From positions 1,736,001-1,800,000 of the forward strand of contig NZ_CP071793.1 of NCBI RefSeq assembly GCF_017498545.1: DNA of 64,000 bases. Reading direction: 5' to 3'. The position numbers were made by a program, and so were the translations under genes. Origin of the DNA: Sulfidibacter corallicola. Its GTDB lineage: Bacteria; Acidobacteriota; Holophagae; Acanthopleuribacterales; Acanthopleuribacteraceae. Below the pieces are notes generated by a model. That model did not search any database. It was not told where the DNA came from and saw only the letters and a list, made by a program, of their open reading frames with translations. Of this stretch, positions 46,484 through 55,224 are shown in pieces (the stretch's first letter is position 1; each line of letters begins with the position of its first letter).

Positions 46484-48252
46484 GTCCGCGACTCGTCGGT
46501 TTGCTGGTGATCCTGGGTTTCGTATCCGGGGTGTCGGTCTTGGGTATGGACCGATCTGGTGGGGGAGATCTTGCACGTATCTTCCTCAATCAAATCGGTT
46601 TCCATCCCGAAGGCGAGAAGCGGGCACTCGCGATCGGTGCGGAACGGGAGCCGTTCCGGGTGGTCGATGAATCCGGCCGCGTCGTGTTCGAAGGCATGTT
46701 GGGGGCCGCGTCCTTTTGGCCGTACTCCGGGCAACACATGCGTTGCGCCGATTTCAGTGCGGTCACCAAATCGGGTCGCTACCGCCTGAAACTGAAAAGC
46801 GGAACCACCTCCCATCCGTTTCGGATCGCTGAGGACATCTTCCGGCCGGTGCTGACCGCGGCCATCAAAGCCTACTACTTCAACCGCAGCGGTACGGCCG
46901 TTTCCACCGCGCTCGGCGGTGCCTGGGCTCGGGCCGCGGGTCATCCCGACACCCGCGTGGTGGTTCATGCAAGCGCTGCCGAACCACACCGACCGGCGGG
47001 CACGGTCCTGGCCTCGTCAGGTGGTTGGTACGACGCCGGCGATTACAACAAGTACACGGTCAACTCGGCCTTCGCGATGGCGGTCCTGCTGCTGGCGCTG
47101 GAACGCGATCCGCACTTCTACGCCGATTTGGAGGTCGCGATTCCCGAGCGTGACAACGAACTGCCCGATCTGCTGGACGAGGTACTGTACAACCTGGATT
47201 GGCTTCTGACCATGCAGGATCCGACCGACGGCGGCGTCTACCACAAGCTGAGCGTCACCCATTTCGAAGGCGTCGTGATGCCGCGCGATGCGGTCAAGAC
47301 CCGTTACCTGTTTGCCAAGAATACGGGCGCGGCGCTCACTTTCGCGGCGGTGACGGCGTTGGCTTCGCGCGTGTTGGCATCCTATCCCGGCGAGGCGACA
47401 CGGGTTCGGCGATGTCGCGCCGCCGCTCGAGCCGCCTGGCGCTGGGCCCGAACGCATCCCGACCGACCCTTCGTCCAACCGGAGGGCGTCATCACCGGAC
47501 CTTACATCTACGACCACGAGGATTTTCGCGACGAGTGGGCCTGGGCCGCCGCGGAACTGTTTCTCGCGGAAGGGGATCGCGCCTATCTGGACGCGGTCTC
47601 GTGGTCGGAGACCGACGGCGGCGTGCCCTCCTGGGACTACGTGGCACCGCTGGCCTGGTTGTCGCTGGCCTTCGCCGAAGAGGTGCCCTCCGAATTGGCC
47701 GCGCTGGCCGCCTCGCGCCTGTTGGCCAGTGGTGAGCGCCTGCGCGATCAGGCGCATCACTCGGCCGCGCGCGTGGCCATGGGTGCCTACGCCTGTCGCT
47801 TCGAGGAGGGCGCCGGCGAGGCGGATTTCAGTTGGGGCAGCAACGGCATGGCCGGGGCGCAGGGCATGGTCCTGATGGCCGCGTTGCGCCTGACGGGCGA
47901 TCCATCCTTTCGCGAGGCCGCGCTGGCCAACCTCGACTACCTCCTGGGCCGCAACTCGCTCGACCTGTGTTTCGTGACCGGGTTCGGCACGCGTTCGCCT
48001 CGGCAGATCCATCACCGACCTTCACAGGCCGACGACGTGGAGGCCCCGGTGCCGGGCTTCCTGGTGGGCGGACCCCACGCCGGCCGTCAGGACCTCGTGC
48101 ATTGCCCGGTACCCTATCCCTCGGCCTTGCCCGCCTTGGCCTATCTGGACCACGAATGCAGCTACGCCACCAACGAGGTCACGATCAACTGGAACGCGAC
48201 CTTCATTTTCCTCGCGGGTGCGCTGGAGGCCGATCACCGGATGGGTCTTTGA
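46480..48252 (+). CDS. GH9 endoglucanase / cellulase
   Basis: A 590-residue protein with signal peptide ([18 protein letters not shown]), starting at ATG 46480, which overlaps the previous stop (ATGA). An N-terminal CelD_N-type Ig domain ([20 protein letters not shown] ... [16 protein letters not shown]) precedes the GH9 barrel. The catalytic aspartates are in [20 protein letters not shown] (DAGD at about 185-188) and the general acid is in [15 protein letters not shown] (Glu about 566). The GH9-typical [18 protein letters not shown] and PRQIHHRPS are present. No carbohydrate-binding module is attached. It probably cleaves beta-1,4-glucan to oligomers in the periplasm or at the surface, feeding the symporter and phosphorylase. 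Confidence 0.95.
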   Translation: MSPRLVGLLVILGFVSGVSVLGMDRSGGGDLARIFLNQIGFHPEGEKRALAIGAEREPFRVVDESGRVVFEGMLGAASFWPYSGQHMRCADFSAVTKSGRYRLKLKSGTTSHPFRIAEDIFRPVLTAAIKAYYFNRSGTAVSTALGGAWARAAGHPDTRVVVHASAAEPHRPAGTVLASSGGWYDAGDYNKYTVNSAFAMAVLLLALERDPHFYADLEVAIPERDNELPDLLDEVLYNLDWLLTMQDPTDGGVYHKLSVTHFEGVVMPRDAVKTRYLFAKNTGAALTFAAVTALASRVLASYPGEATRVRRCRAAARAAWRWARTHPDRPFVQPEGVITGPYIYDHEDFRDEWAWAAAELFLAEGDRAYLDAVSWSETDGGVPSWDYVAPLAWLSLAFAEEVPSELAALAASRLLASGERLRDQAHHSAARVAMGAYACRFEEGAGEADFSWGSNGMAGAQGMVLMAALRLTGDPSFREAALANLDYLLGRNSLDLCFVTGFGTRSPRQIHHRPSQADDVEAPVPGFLVGGPHAGRQDLVHCPVPYPSALPALAYLDHECSYATNEVTINWNATFIFLAGALEADHRMGL

Positions 48253-48392
48253 TTCGGAGGCCCCCGAGTGACAGTGGGCCTAAAACGTGGTTATTCTCAA
48301 TGATAGCGTTGTCTTGAGCTGGTAATTTTTCACTATGAGTAGTGTTGGAGTTTGAGCATAGAATGATTGTTGATTGGGGTGAGTTTATTTTT

Positions 48393-48604
48393 TTCCACAG
48401 AGTCGCCGCCCAGGCCGGGGGCCCGGGTTTCAGGTGGGTAACTAATCGAAGCGAATTGTTTGGGAGTTCCCGGATTTGTGAGAGGGGCGTCGTTGCAGTA
48501 AGTTGGCCCGCCGGGCCGACATTTTTCGAAGAACTCCCCGCACATCCGCCTTTTTAGGTTTTTATCTTTATCTTCGAGTTTTACAGAGTTTGTTACATAA
48601 GAGG
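48393..48604 (+). repeat. Dispersed repeat R1, copy 5
   Basis: It matches copy 1 through AGTCGCCGCCCAGGCCGGGG, AACTAATCGAAGCGAAT, CGTTGCAGTAAG and the full AT-rich end, TTTTTATCTTTATCTTCGAG then GTTACATAA. It lacks the CCGGCACACCGGCC segment, so it is internally shortened. Confidence 0.85.
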
Positions 48605-48775
48605 GCTCGGAGTTCACGGAGAGCTTAAGAGATTTCCATCGAATGATTGCCTACTTCCTTACCGTAGCTTGGCTATGAGGGGCTGAGTGAGTCATGATCA
48701 AATGATCCTGAAGCCTTGAGTACGCATGGCGTATTCAGTTAAAAAAACAGTGATCACAATTCCGACTCGCGCTGC

Positions 48776-49490
48776 CGCAGAACGCCGCGATCGATTGGGA
48801 CAACGGCAATGATTACAGCTACGAGGGGATCGCCAGTGGCGGTGGTAACGACGGAGTCAAAACGCCGCGAATCCCGGTCTATCGCGGTGGCGAGAAGATC
48901 GCGGGCACCGAGCCAGGCCTTCCCTGTGACGGCAATTGCCCACCCGTGGCAGAGGATCTGGCGGTCACGACCTACGAAGGATTCCCGGTCGCGATCGCGT
49001 TGGCCGGCAGCGATCCGGACGGTGCGATCGCCGGATACAGGGTGCTTTCCCAGTAGACCCAAGGTAGCCTGAGCGGCGCCCCACCGGCCATGACCTACAC
49101 GCCGGCGGCCGATGCCCGCGGTGCGGACGGCTTCACCTACCGCGTGGTCGACGACAGCGGCCTCGAATCCGCGCCGGTGGCGGAAACTGCGCCTACGTGA
49201 TCCAAGACGTTTGGAACACCGGGTTTGTCGCGAATGTCGAGATCACCAACAATGGCGACACGCCGATCACCGGTTGGTCGGTGAGCTGGCAATTCACACG
49301 GGATCGGATCGAGCATGCGTGGAACGCGCAGATCGAGGGCAGTGGCCCTGGAGCCGTCACCGCATCGAACCTGGATTGGAACCGCGTGATTCTGCCAGGC
49401 GAGAAGGTGGTCTTCGGCTTCGTGGGTGCTTTGGGCGCGCCCAACGGCGAACCCGAGATGCCCGCGATCACCGGCACGCCCTGCCAGTAG
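48776..49490 (+). pseudogene. Decayed cellulose-binding protein: CBM3 end, cadherin-like domain, CBM2
   Basis: A frame from about 48776 reads AIDWDNGNDYSYEGIASGGG and IPVYRGGEKIAGTEP, like the C-terminal end of a family 3 cellulose-binding module. It continues into a cadherin/Ig-like domain (PPVAEDLAVTTYEGFPVAIA, DPDGAIAGYRVLS) broken by an in-frame TAG near 49055. After GADGFTYRVVDDSGLESAP a frameshift near 49185 leads to an almost complete family 2 cellulose-binding module: CAYVIQDVWNTGFVANVEIT, PITGWSVSWQFTRDRIEHAW and a stop at 49488-49490. The 5' part, presumably with a catalytic domain, is missing. The position next to the cellulose locus suggests a lost secreted cellulase. Confidence 0.75.
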
Positions 49491-49881
49491 ACACTCAGAA
49501 GTGCCCGCATGCACGAAAGATGGGCCATGGCGGTAGGTTGGTCAGGGGCGGTAAGCCTGCTAGGCCGACTTTTCGAAGCGAGCCAATCGCGCAGTAGCCG
49601 CAAGCCGAGAGGGTCGTCGTGCAGGGCCGGTAAGGCCAGGTAGGTCCATCGGCCCGATTGGGTGCTTTGGGCGCGCCCAACGGCGAACCCGAGATGCCCG
49701 CGATCACCGGCACGCCCTGCCAGTAGACACTCAGGAGTGCCCGCATGCACGAAAGAAGGGCCATGGCGGTAGGTTGGCCTGCTAGGCCGACTTTTCGAAG
49801 CGAGCCAATCGCGCAGTAACCGCAAGCCGAGAGGGTCGTCGTGCAGGGCCGGTAAGGCCAGGTAGGTCCATCGGCCCGATG
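49424..49881 (+). repeat. Direct duplication of the CBM2 3' end and spacer
   Basis: The 236 bases from 49424 (GGGTGCTTTGGGCGCGCCCA onward, covering the last 66 bases of the CBM2 frame) are repeated from 49660 with one 14-base deletion. The second copy carries an isolated CBM2 tail with its own stop. Confidence 0.9.
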
Positions 49882-50079
49882 GACTTTCCGAAGGGAGCCA
49901 ATCGCGCAGTAGCCGCAAGCCGAGAGGGTCGTCGTGCAGGGCCGGTAAGGCCAGGTAGGTCCATCGGCCCGATGAACATTTCGAAGGGAGCCAATCGCGC
50001 AGTAGCCGCAAGCCGAGAGGGTCGTCGTGCAGGGCCGGTAAGGCCAGGTAGGTCCATCGGCCCGATGGACTTTCCGAAG
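49788..50079 (+). repeat. 93-bp tandem repeat array, three units plus a partial
   Basis: Units begin at 49788, 49881 and 49974, with the first 13 bases of a fourth at 50067. The internal landmark GAGCCAATCGCGCAGTA recurs at 93-base spacing, and a related unit lies at about 49566. Because 93 is divisible by three, long frames stay open on both strands; I regard these as artefacts. Confidence 0.95.
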
Positions 50080-50112
50080 CCACCCGAACCCACAATGCAC
50101 ATGAACAACAAA

Positions 50113-50166
50113 ACGGAGCCGCTTTTTCCCCAACATCGTTGTAGGGCAAGGATCGGCTCCGTTTTT
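50113..50166. terminator. Bidirectional terminator-like hairpin
   Basis: Stem ACGGAGCCG (50113-50121) with CGGCTCCGT (50154-50162), followed by TTTTT; the other strand also ends in a T-rich run. The loop can form a small second hairpin. It closes the array region before the envelope cluster. Confidence 0.75.
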
Positions 50167-50726
50167 GGGGTTAATGTTTTTCCTAGCCAAGTCGCTTCGG
50201 TAAGTTCAGCGGGCCGGCTTATCGCCACTGCTGAACCTGCCTGGCTGCTCGGCTCTCTCAGATGTCGGGAACGCCAAGTCCGCGTTGCTTCGGCTTGGCG
50301 CCCTTCTGCGTCAGAATTAGCTTCGCTCTTTAGATTTATGCTTGATTGCAACTGAGTCGCTTCGAAAAGTCGGCCCAGCGGGCTTACCGCCCCTGACCAA
50401 CCTACAGCAATGGCAACCCTTGCCAGGATACGGGAACTCCTTGATGACGAGCTTCAATTGACGGTTTGTGTGTCCCGTCGCCGCGATTTTCGCGCCTTAT
50501 CGATTGAGTGGCTGACATAGGTCGTTCGGGTACCGGCCCCGAGCACGACTCCCGAAGAGCCCGCCGGCATGGACCGCGGGCATAGCGCGCAAGTTGCGCC
50601 TCGGGTCATTTCAGAACATCGCCACGACAGGCCGGAACCCAACATGCCCGAGCCGTGACCGCGGAACCGTGCGAGGACTCCGTGCGCGTCCGGCTCGATG
50701 ACACAGGCTCTGTGAGGAGGCTTTCT
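50167..50726. other. Spacer upstream of the envelope cluster
   Basis: It contains two copies of the short palindromic motif family (GTTCAGCGGGCCGGCTTATCG near 50195; CCAGCGGGCTTACCGCCCCT near 50373). The last 250 bases before the first cluster gene presumably hold its promoter, but no clear -35/-10 is evident. Confidence 0.5.
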
Positions 50727-52433
50727 TTGTCCAAATATATGATCTCTCTGTTCCTGCTCGTGACGACTTGGACAGTTCACGCCCAATCGCTCCGAACCCA
50801 GGAGGCCAAACCCCTGGCGGACGTGATTTCGGCCCGCGTCAAAAAGGTGTCCTCGGGCAAGACCCGGGTGCCCCTGATTACCTGGGGCGGCGATGTGGCC
50901 ACCATCTATGCCGAACAGAACGGCATCTTTCGCCGCAACGGCCTCGATGTGACCCTGTCTCTCGAGAACCATTTCCCCAGCCAGGTGGCCCGCTGCCTGG
51001 AAGGTGACACGCCCTATCTGCGCGGCACCATGGGCATGATCAACGCCGCCGCGGAAGTCTTCGAGAAAAAGGGCGTCGACCTGGTGGTGATCTACCAGTT
51101 GACCTGGTCCAACGGAGGCGACGCCTTGGTGGTGCGACCCAACATCAAAACGCCGAAACGGTTGAAGGGCAAGACGATCGCCCTCCAGCTCTACGGGCCC
51201 CACATGGACTACCTGCTCAACATTCTGGATACCGCCGGCGTCCCGCCCAACAAGGTGGACCTGAAATGGTTCTCGGAATTGACCCTGCCGACCTTCGATA
51301 CCAAGGGCGAGATTCTCGATCCGGTCAACGCCTTCCTGGAAGACAAGCACATCGATGCGGCCATGTGCATCATTCCCGATGCACTCAGCCTGACCTCCGG
51401 TGGTCGCGGCGGCTCCGGTGCCGCAGGCTCGGTCAAAGGCGCCAAGATCATGCTTTCCACCAAAACCGCGTCGCGCGTCATCGCCGACGTCTACGCCGTG
51501 CGCAGCGACTACCTGGAACAGAACCGCGGCAAGGTGGAGGCCTTCGTCAAGTCACTGATGGAAGGCGAGGAAGGCCTGCGCGACCTGATGGCCAACAAGG
51601 CCTCGCAACGGTCGCGATACCAACAGACCGTGAGCCGCGCGGCCGATTTGCTGCTGGGTGCGCCCCAAGCGGTGCCCGATGTGGAAGGTCTGCTGGCCGA
51701 TTGCGAATTCGTGGGTTACGACGGCAACGTGGCGTTCTTCACCGGCAAGGGCACGCGTCGCACCTTGGCGACCCTGACTCGGGAAATCCAGTCCGGCTTC
51801 CTTCAAGTGGGGCTGATTCACGGCAAGACCAAGCTTGCCGATGCCGAATGGAATTACGCTGCGCTGGCGAAGAACCTCAAATACGCCAACGCGGTGCCCA
51901 AACCCAAGAAGAAGTTCGATACCCAAAAGGTCGTCAAGAAGATCGAAAAACGGATCTCGGTGGAACCCAACGCCTGGGCCGAGGACGGCACCCTGTTCCA
52001 AGTGGAAATCAACTTCCAGCCGAATCAGAGCCAGTTCAGTGAATCGCAATACGCCGAAGATTTCTCCAAGGCGCTGGACATTTCGCAAACCTACGGCGGT
52101 TCGCTGATCGTGGTCGAAGGCCATTCGGATCCGTTGGGCATCGCGCGTGCCAGACAGAAGGGCACCCCCTCCGTGGAAATCGCGCAAATGGAGCAGCAGG
52201 CCAAGAACCTCTCGCTCGAGCGTTCACGCGCGGTGCGTCGCAGCTTCCTGAAGTTCGCCACTGCGCGCGGCATCGAGGTCGATGGCAGCCAATTCATCGC
52301 CGTCGGGTTGGGTGTGGCCGCGCCCAAGTTCAACCCGCCCCGCACCAAGCAGGAATGGGCCGCCAACCGCCGCGTGGTGTTTCGCATCAAGCAAGTCGAA
52401 GCGGAGTTGAGCGAATTCGTGCCCCTGGATTGA
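50727..52433 (+). CDS. Periplasmic substrate-binding protein fused to OmpA domain (SBP-OmpA 1)
   Basis: A 568-residue protein. GAGGAGG lies 6 nt before TTG 50727, which begins a signal peptide (SKYMISLFLLVTTWTVHAQS); the next ATG is too far from the ribosome site. Residues about 45-300 are an NMT1/SsuA-type binding protein: PLITWGGDVATIYAEQNGIF, RRNGLDVTLSLENHFPSQVA, LKGKTIALQLYGPHMDYLLN. Residues about 425-565 form an OmpA/MotB-like domain (FQVEINFQPNQSQF, LIVVEGHSDPLG, LSLERSRAVRRSFLKFATAR, EWAANRRVVFRI). The fusion would tether a solute-binding lobe to peptidoglycan. It is the first of nine co-directional genes. The ligand is unknown. Confidence 0.88.
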   Translation: MSKYMISLFLLVTTWTVHAQSLRTQEAKPLADVISARVKKVSSGKTRVPLITWGGDVATIYAEQNGIFRRNGLDVTLSLENHFPSQVARCLEGDTPYLRGTMGMINAAAEVFEKKGVDLVVIYQLTWSNGGDALVVRPNIKTPKRLKGKTIALQLYGPHMDYLLNILDTAGVPPNKVDLKWFSELTLPTFDTKGEILDPVNAFLEDKHIDAAMCIIPDALSLTSGGRGGSGAAGSVKGAKIMLSTKTASRVIADVYAVRSDYLEQNRGKVEAFVKSLMEGEEGLRDLMANKASQRSRYQQTVSRAADLLLGAPQAVPDVEGLLADCEFVGYDGNVAFFTGKGTRRTLATLTREIQSGFLQVGLIHGKTKLADAEWNYAALAKNLKYANAVPKPKKKFDTQKVVKKIEKRISVEPNAWAEDGTLFQVEINFQPNQSQFSESQYAEDFSKALDISQTYGGSLIVVEGHSDPLGIARARQKGTPSVEIAQMEQQAKNLSLERSRAVRRSFLKFATARGIEVDGSQFIAVGLGVAAPKFNPPRTKQEWAANRRVVFRIKQVEAELSEFVPLD

Positions 52434-52496
52434 GGGCGGCGCCTTCAAACCCGCTGTTCCTCACCGTTTTACGCCATTCGATCACATCAATCACGC

Positions 52497-52554
52497 GTAC
52501 CCATCCAGTCGGGCCGTTTCGGTAGCTTCGATGATCCCGTTGCTGGATGGGCAC
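52497..52554. repeat. Hairpin repeat H, copy 2
   Basis: Arms GTACCCATCCAG (52497-52508) and CTGGATGGGCAC (52543-52554), 11 of 12 paired. It lies between the first two genes of the cluster, ending 16 bases before the next GTG start, so it could modulate read-through. Confidence 0.75.
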
Positions 52555-52570
52555 TCACCAGGAGGCGAAC

Positions 52571-53368
52571 GTGTTCCCATTTTCTTTGCGAAGCCGTGGC
52601 TTGCGCACCTCGTTGTGGTTGCTGGCCGCCGTGATCGCCAGCTCCGCCTGTCAGGAGCGGTCCCACGCCAAACGCGCGACCGTACCAACCAATACCAAAC
52701 CCGCGCCCGTGAAGTCCACGGACAGGGCTTGGGTCGATTTGGACCGGGTCGAAATCCCCATCGAAGCCCGGGACGGGGCGGAAGTGGCCCTGACCCGCAA
52801 TTTCTATTTCATTTTCGACGGCTCGGGCAGCATGAACGAAAAGGTCAGCGGCGCCTGCGGCCCGAGCGATCGCTTTTCGTCGAAGCTGGACGGTGCGGTA
52901 TGGGCCGTCGAACAGTTCATGACCTCGGTGCCGGAAAGCGTCAACCTCGGCCTCTACACCTTCGATGCGAGCGGTCAGGGGGAGCGGTTGGCCCTGCGCA
53001 GTGGCCAGAAGGCGAGGTTCCTGGACAAGGTCCGGATGATCCGAGCCGGCGGAAAAACTCCGCTGGCCGAAGCGATCGGCATTGCGACCGATCGCCTGGT
53101 ATCCCAGTACAAACACCAATTGGGCTACGGCGAGTTCCGCATCGTGGTGGTCACCGATGGTGAGGCCGAGGACCTGGACCGCGCCGCCAAATATGCGGCC
53201 GCCTACGGCATCCCCATCTACACGATCGGGCTCTGTGTCGGTGCGTCCCATCCGCTGCGGCAGTACTCGGTATCGTACCGTTCCGCGGACAACTTCGAGG
53301 ATCTGAAACGCGGGCTGGAAGCGACCCTGGCCGAATTGCCGGACTTCGATGTGGCCGCGTTCGAATGA
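52571..53368 (+). CDS. von Willebrand factor A domain lipoprotein
   Basis: A 265-residue protein. AGGAGG then five nt places the start at GTG 52571 (MFPFSLRSRG); the ATG at 52547 lies in the hairpin repeat. The leader ends in a lipobox (LAAVIASSAC). The vWA domain has a complete MIDAS: DGSGSM at about 83-88, the Thr in GGKTPLAEAI and the Asp in VVVTDGEAED. It is preceded by NFYFIF and followed by GIPIYTIGLCVG. It probably binds a protein partner through a metal ion in the periplasm. It is flanked by the two SBP-OmpA genes, pointing to a role in the same complex. Confidence 0.9.
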   Translation: MFPFSLRSRGLRTSLWLLAAVIASSACQERSHAKRATVPTNTKPAPVKSTDRAWVDLDRVEIPIEARDGAEVALTRNFYFIFDGSGSMNEKVSGACGPSDRFSSKLDGAVWAVEQFMTSVPESVNLGLYTFDASGQGERLALRSGQKARFLDKVRMIRAGGKTPLAEAIGIATDRLVSQYKHQLGYGEFRIVVVTDGEAEDLDRAAKYAAAYGIPIYTIGLCVGASHPLRQYSVSYRSADNFEDLKRGLEATLAELPDFDVAAFE

Positions 53369-53466
53369 ACCCGCCGTCGGGGTTCGATGCCCCTACGACC
53401 GAAGGCCGCCGGCACGAACCGCCATCGCGTGCTGTCGGTGCGAACTCGTTGTGATTGGAGTGATTT

Positions 53467-55005
53467 ATGAAAAAGTCTACGATTGGTTTCGTGCTCCTTC
53501 TCCTTGTGGGAGGCGCCGCGATCTTCGCCTGGAAGTACGTCGACGAGTTGTTGGCGCGCCAGACTTCGGTGCGGGTCAGCCGCAGCCTGCGCATCGGTGG
53601 CGACAATTACCTGGGCTATTGGTTCATCAACTCGCCGGAGATGCGCAAGCAGAGCGTTCAGAAGGATTTCAGCGTCGAGTTCCACGACGACGGCGGCGCC
53701 TACGGGGAACGCCTGGCGAAATTCGCGGCCGGTGAGTACGACTGCATCGTGCTGCCCGTCAACACCTACCTCGAACAGGGACGCCAGCACGACTATCCCG
53801 GCGTGGTGGTGGCCGCAATCAGTGAATCCAAGGGGGCCGACGGCATCGTCGCTCGCGCCGATCGGCTCGACGGCGACAAGATCAACGCGCTCGACGATCC
53901 CGGTTTGAACGTGGTCTACACCGCGGACTCGCCTAGCTCCTTCCTGCTCGATCTGACCATCGCCGATTTCGATCTGGCCAGGCTGCGGGACAGCGACGGA
54001 TGGCGCCAACGGGCCGGCAGTTCCGAGGAAGTGCTGGAACGGGCTCGCAAGGGCGACGGCGATGTCTTTGTCCTGTGGGAGCCGGATCTCTCCAAAGCGC
54101 TGGCCTTGGACGGGATGAACTACCTCTGGGGCTCCGACGACTTTTCCGGCTACATCGTGGACGTCTTCGTGTTCCACCGCGATGTGCTGCGCCGCGACCG
54201 CAAGTTGGTCCACGATTTCCTGGCCACCTATTTCCAGACCCAGGCGGTCTATGCCAACGACCGCGAACGGATGGTCGCGGAAATGGCGCGCTCGGCGGGT
54301 CTCAAGAAACCGGTCGTCGCCGAAATGATCCCGAAGATCGACTGGCTCGACCTGCGCGAGAACTGTAGCGATCAATTCGGGATCGCTGGCGACCGGGCCG
54401 ACGCCCAGAGCACCGAGGGCTTGGTCAATACCATCATCGCCTGCACCGACGTCTTGCTGCGCACCAAACAATTGGACAGGGATCCGCTGGAAGGCAACCC
54501 CTACCAGATCACCAATCGCAGCTTCCTGGAGGAACTGGCGCGCGACGATGTCCTTGCCTCCCGCGCCGCCACGGCCCGACCGCCCAAGTCCGGCTACGCG
54601 GCCCTGGACGCCGAGGCCTGGTCCGAATTGCGTGTCGTCGGGACCTTCCGACTGGAGCCGATCACCTTCCAGAGCTGGAACAACCTGTTGGCCGAGGAGG
54701 GCAAGGCGCGCGTCGACCGAATCGCCGCCACCCTGACCAACAACTATCCCCAATACCGCATCATCATCCGTGGCCACACCGGGCCGGGCGGCGACGAGGC
54801 CGAGAATCGCAAACTCTCGCTCGAACGGGCCCAGGTCGTGCGCCAATACCTGCTGGCCGTCCACGGTATGGACGCCAATCGCCTGCTCGCCCAGGGAATC
54901 GGCTCCAGCCAACCGCTGCCACGCAAAGCGAACGAGTCCCAGCGCGCCTGGCGTTACCGTCTGCCGCGCGTGGAGTTCGTGGCCGTCGAAGGGAATGTAC
55001 TCTGA
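53467..55005 (+). CDS. Membrane-anchored substrate-binding protein fused to OmpA domain (SBP-OmpA 2)
   Basis: A 512-residue protein. One N-terminal hydrophobic helix (STIGFVLLLLVGGAAIFAWK) is probably an uncleaved anchor. A type 2 binding-protein fold follows (LRIGGDNYLGYWFINSPEMR, LAKFAAGEYDCIVLPVNTYL, GDVFVLWEPDLSKALAL). The C-terminal 120 residues are OmpA-like: YRIIIRGHTGPGGDEAENRK, LSLERAQVVRQYLLAVHGMD, ANRLLAQGIGSSQPL. Its layout parallels the first cluster gene, but sequence similarity between their binding parts is low. Inner-membrane anchor plus peptidoglycan domain would let it span the periplasm. The ligand is unknown. Confidence 0.85.
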   Translation: MKKSTIGFVLLLLVGGAAIFAWKYVDELLARQTSVRVSRSLRIGGDNYLGYWFINSPEMRKQSVQKDFSVEFHDDGGAYGERLAKFAAGEYDCIVLPVNTYLEQGRQHDYPGVVVAAISESKGADGIVARADRLDGDKINALDDPGLNVVYTADSPSSFLLDLTIADFDLARLRDSDGWRQRAGSSEEVLERARKGDGDVFVLWEPDLSKALALDGMNYLWGSDDFSGYIVDVFVFHRDVLRRDRKLVHDFLATYFQTQAVYANDRERMVAEMARSAGLKKPVVAEMIPKIDWLDLRENCSDQFGIAGDRADAQSTEGLVNTIIACTDVLLRTKQLDRDPLEGNPYQITNRSFLEELARDDVLASRAATARPPKSGYAALDAEAWSELRVVGTFRLEPITFQSWNNLLAEEGKARVDRIAATLTNNYPQYRIIIRGHTGPGGDEAENRKLSLERAQVVRQYLLAVHGMDANRLLAQGIGSSQPLPRKANESQRAWRYRLPRVEFVAVEGNVL

Positions 55006-55008
55006 CTC

Positions 55009-55066
55009 GTGCCCATCCAGGAACGGAATGGTCGCCACGCCCCGGGTGGTCTGGCTGGATGGGCAC
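55009..55066. repeat. Hairpin repeat H, copy 3
   Basis: Perfect 12-bp arms GTGCCCATCCAG (55009-55020) and CTGGATGGGCAC (55055-55066), starting 3 bases after the SBP-OmpA 2 stop. Confidence 0.85.
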
Positions 55067-55108
55067 GGTATCAGGTATCAGGAATCAGGAATCAGGTATC
55101 AGGTATCA
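55067..55108 (+). repeat. 7-bp tandem repeat, six units
   Basis: Units GGTATCA, GGTATCA, GGAATCA, GGAATCA, GGTATCA, GGTATCA directly after hairpin H copy 3. Partly complementary words follow near 55140-55165. Confidence 0.9.
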
Positions 55109-55224
55109 GCAAGGTCCTTGTTCGTAGGTAATGAGCTGACACCTGAGACCTGACTGCTGATACCAGTTGGCGTTGGCAACCCTGCCGATTCAGAGGCGCA
55201 TTTTCGGAAAAACCCTGTTTCTGG

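Noticed and set aside
49788..50079. Possible CRISPR array
   Set aside because: The whole 93-base unit is conserved; there are no short repeats separated by unique spacers and no cas genes.
49193..50149. Long minus-strand frame encoding a perfect 31-residue repeat protein (SGRWTYLALPALHDDPLGLR...)
   Set aside because: It is produced by the 93-bp tandem array, which also keeps other frames open on both strands; there is no ribosome site and it runs antisense through the CBM2 remnant.
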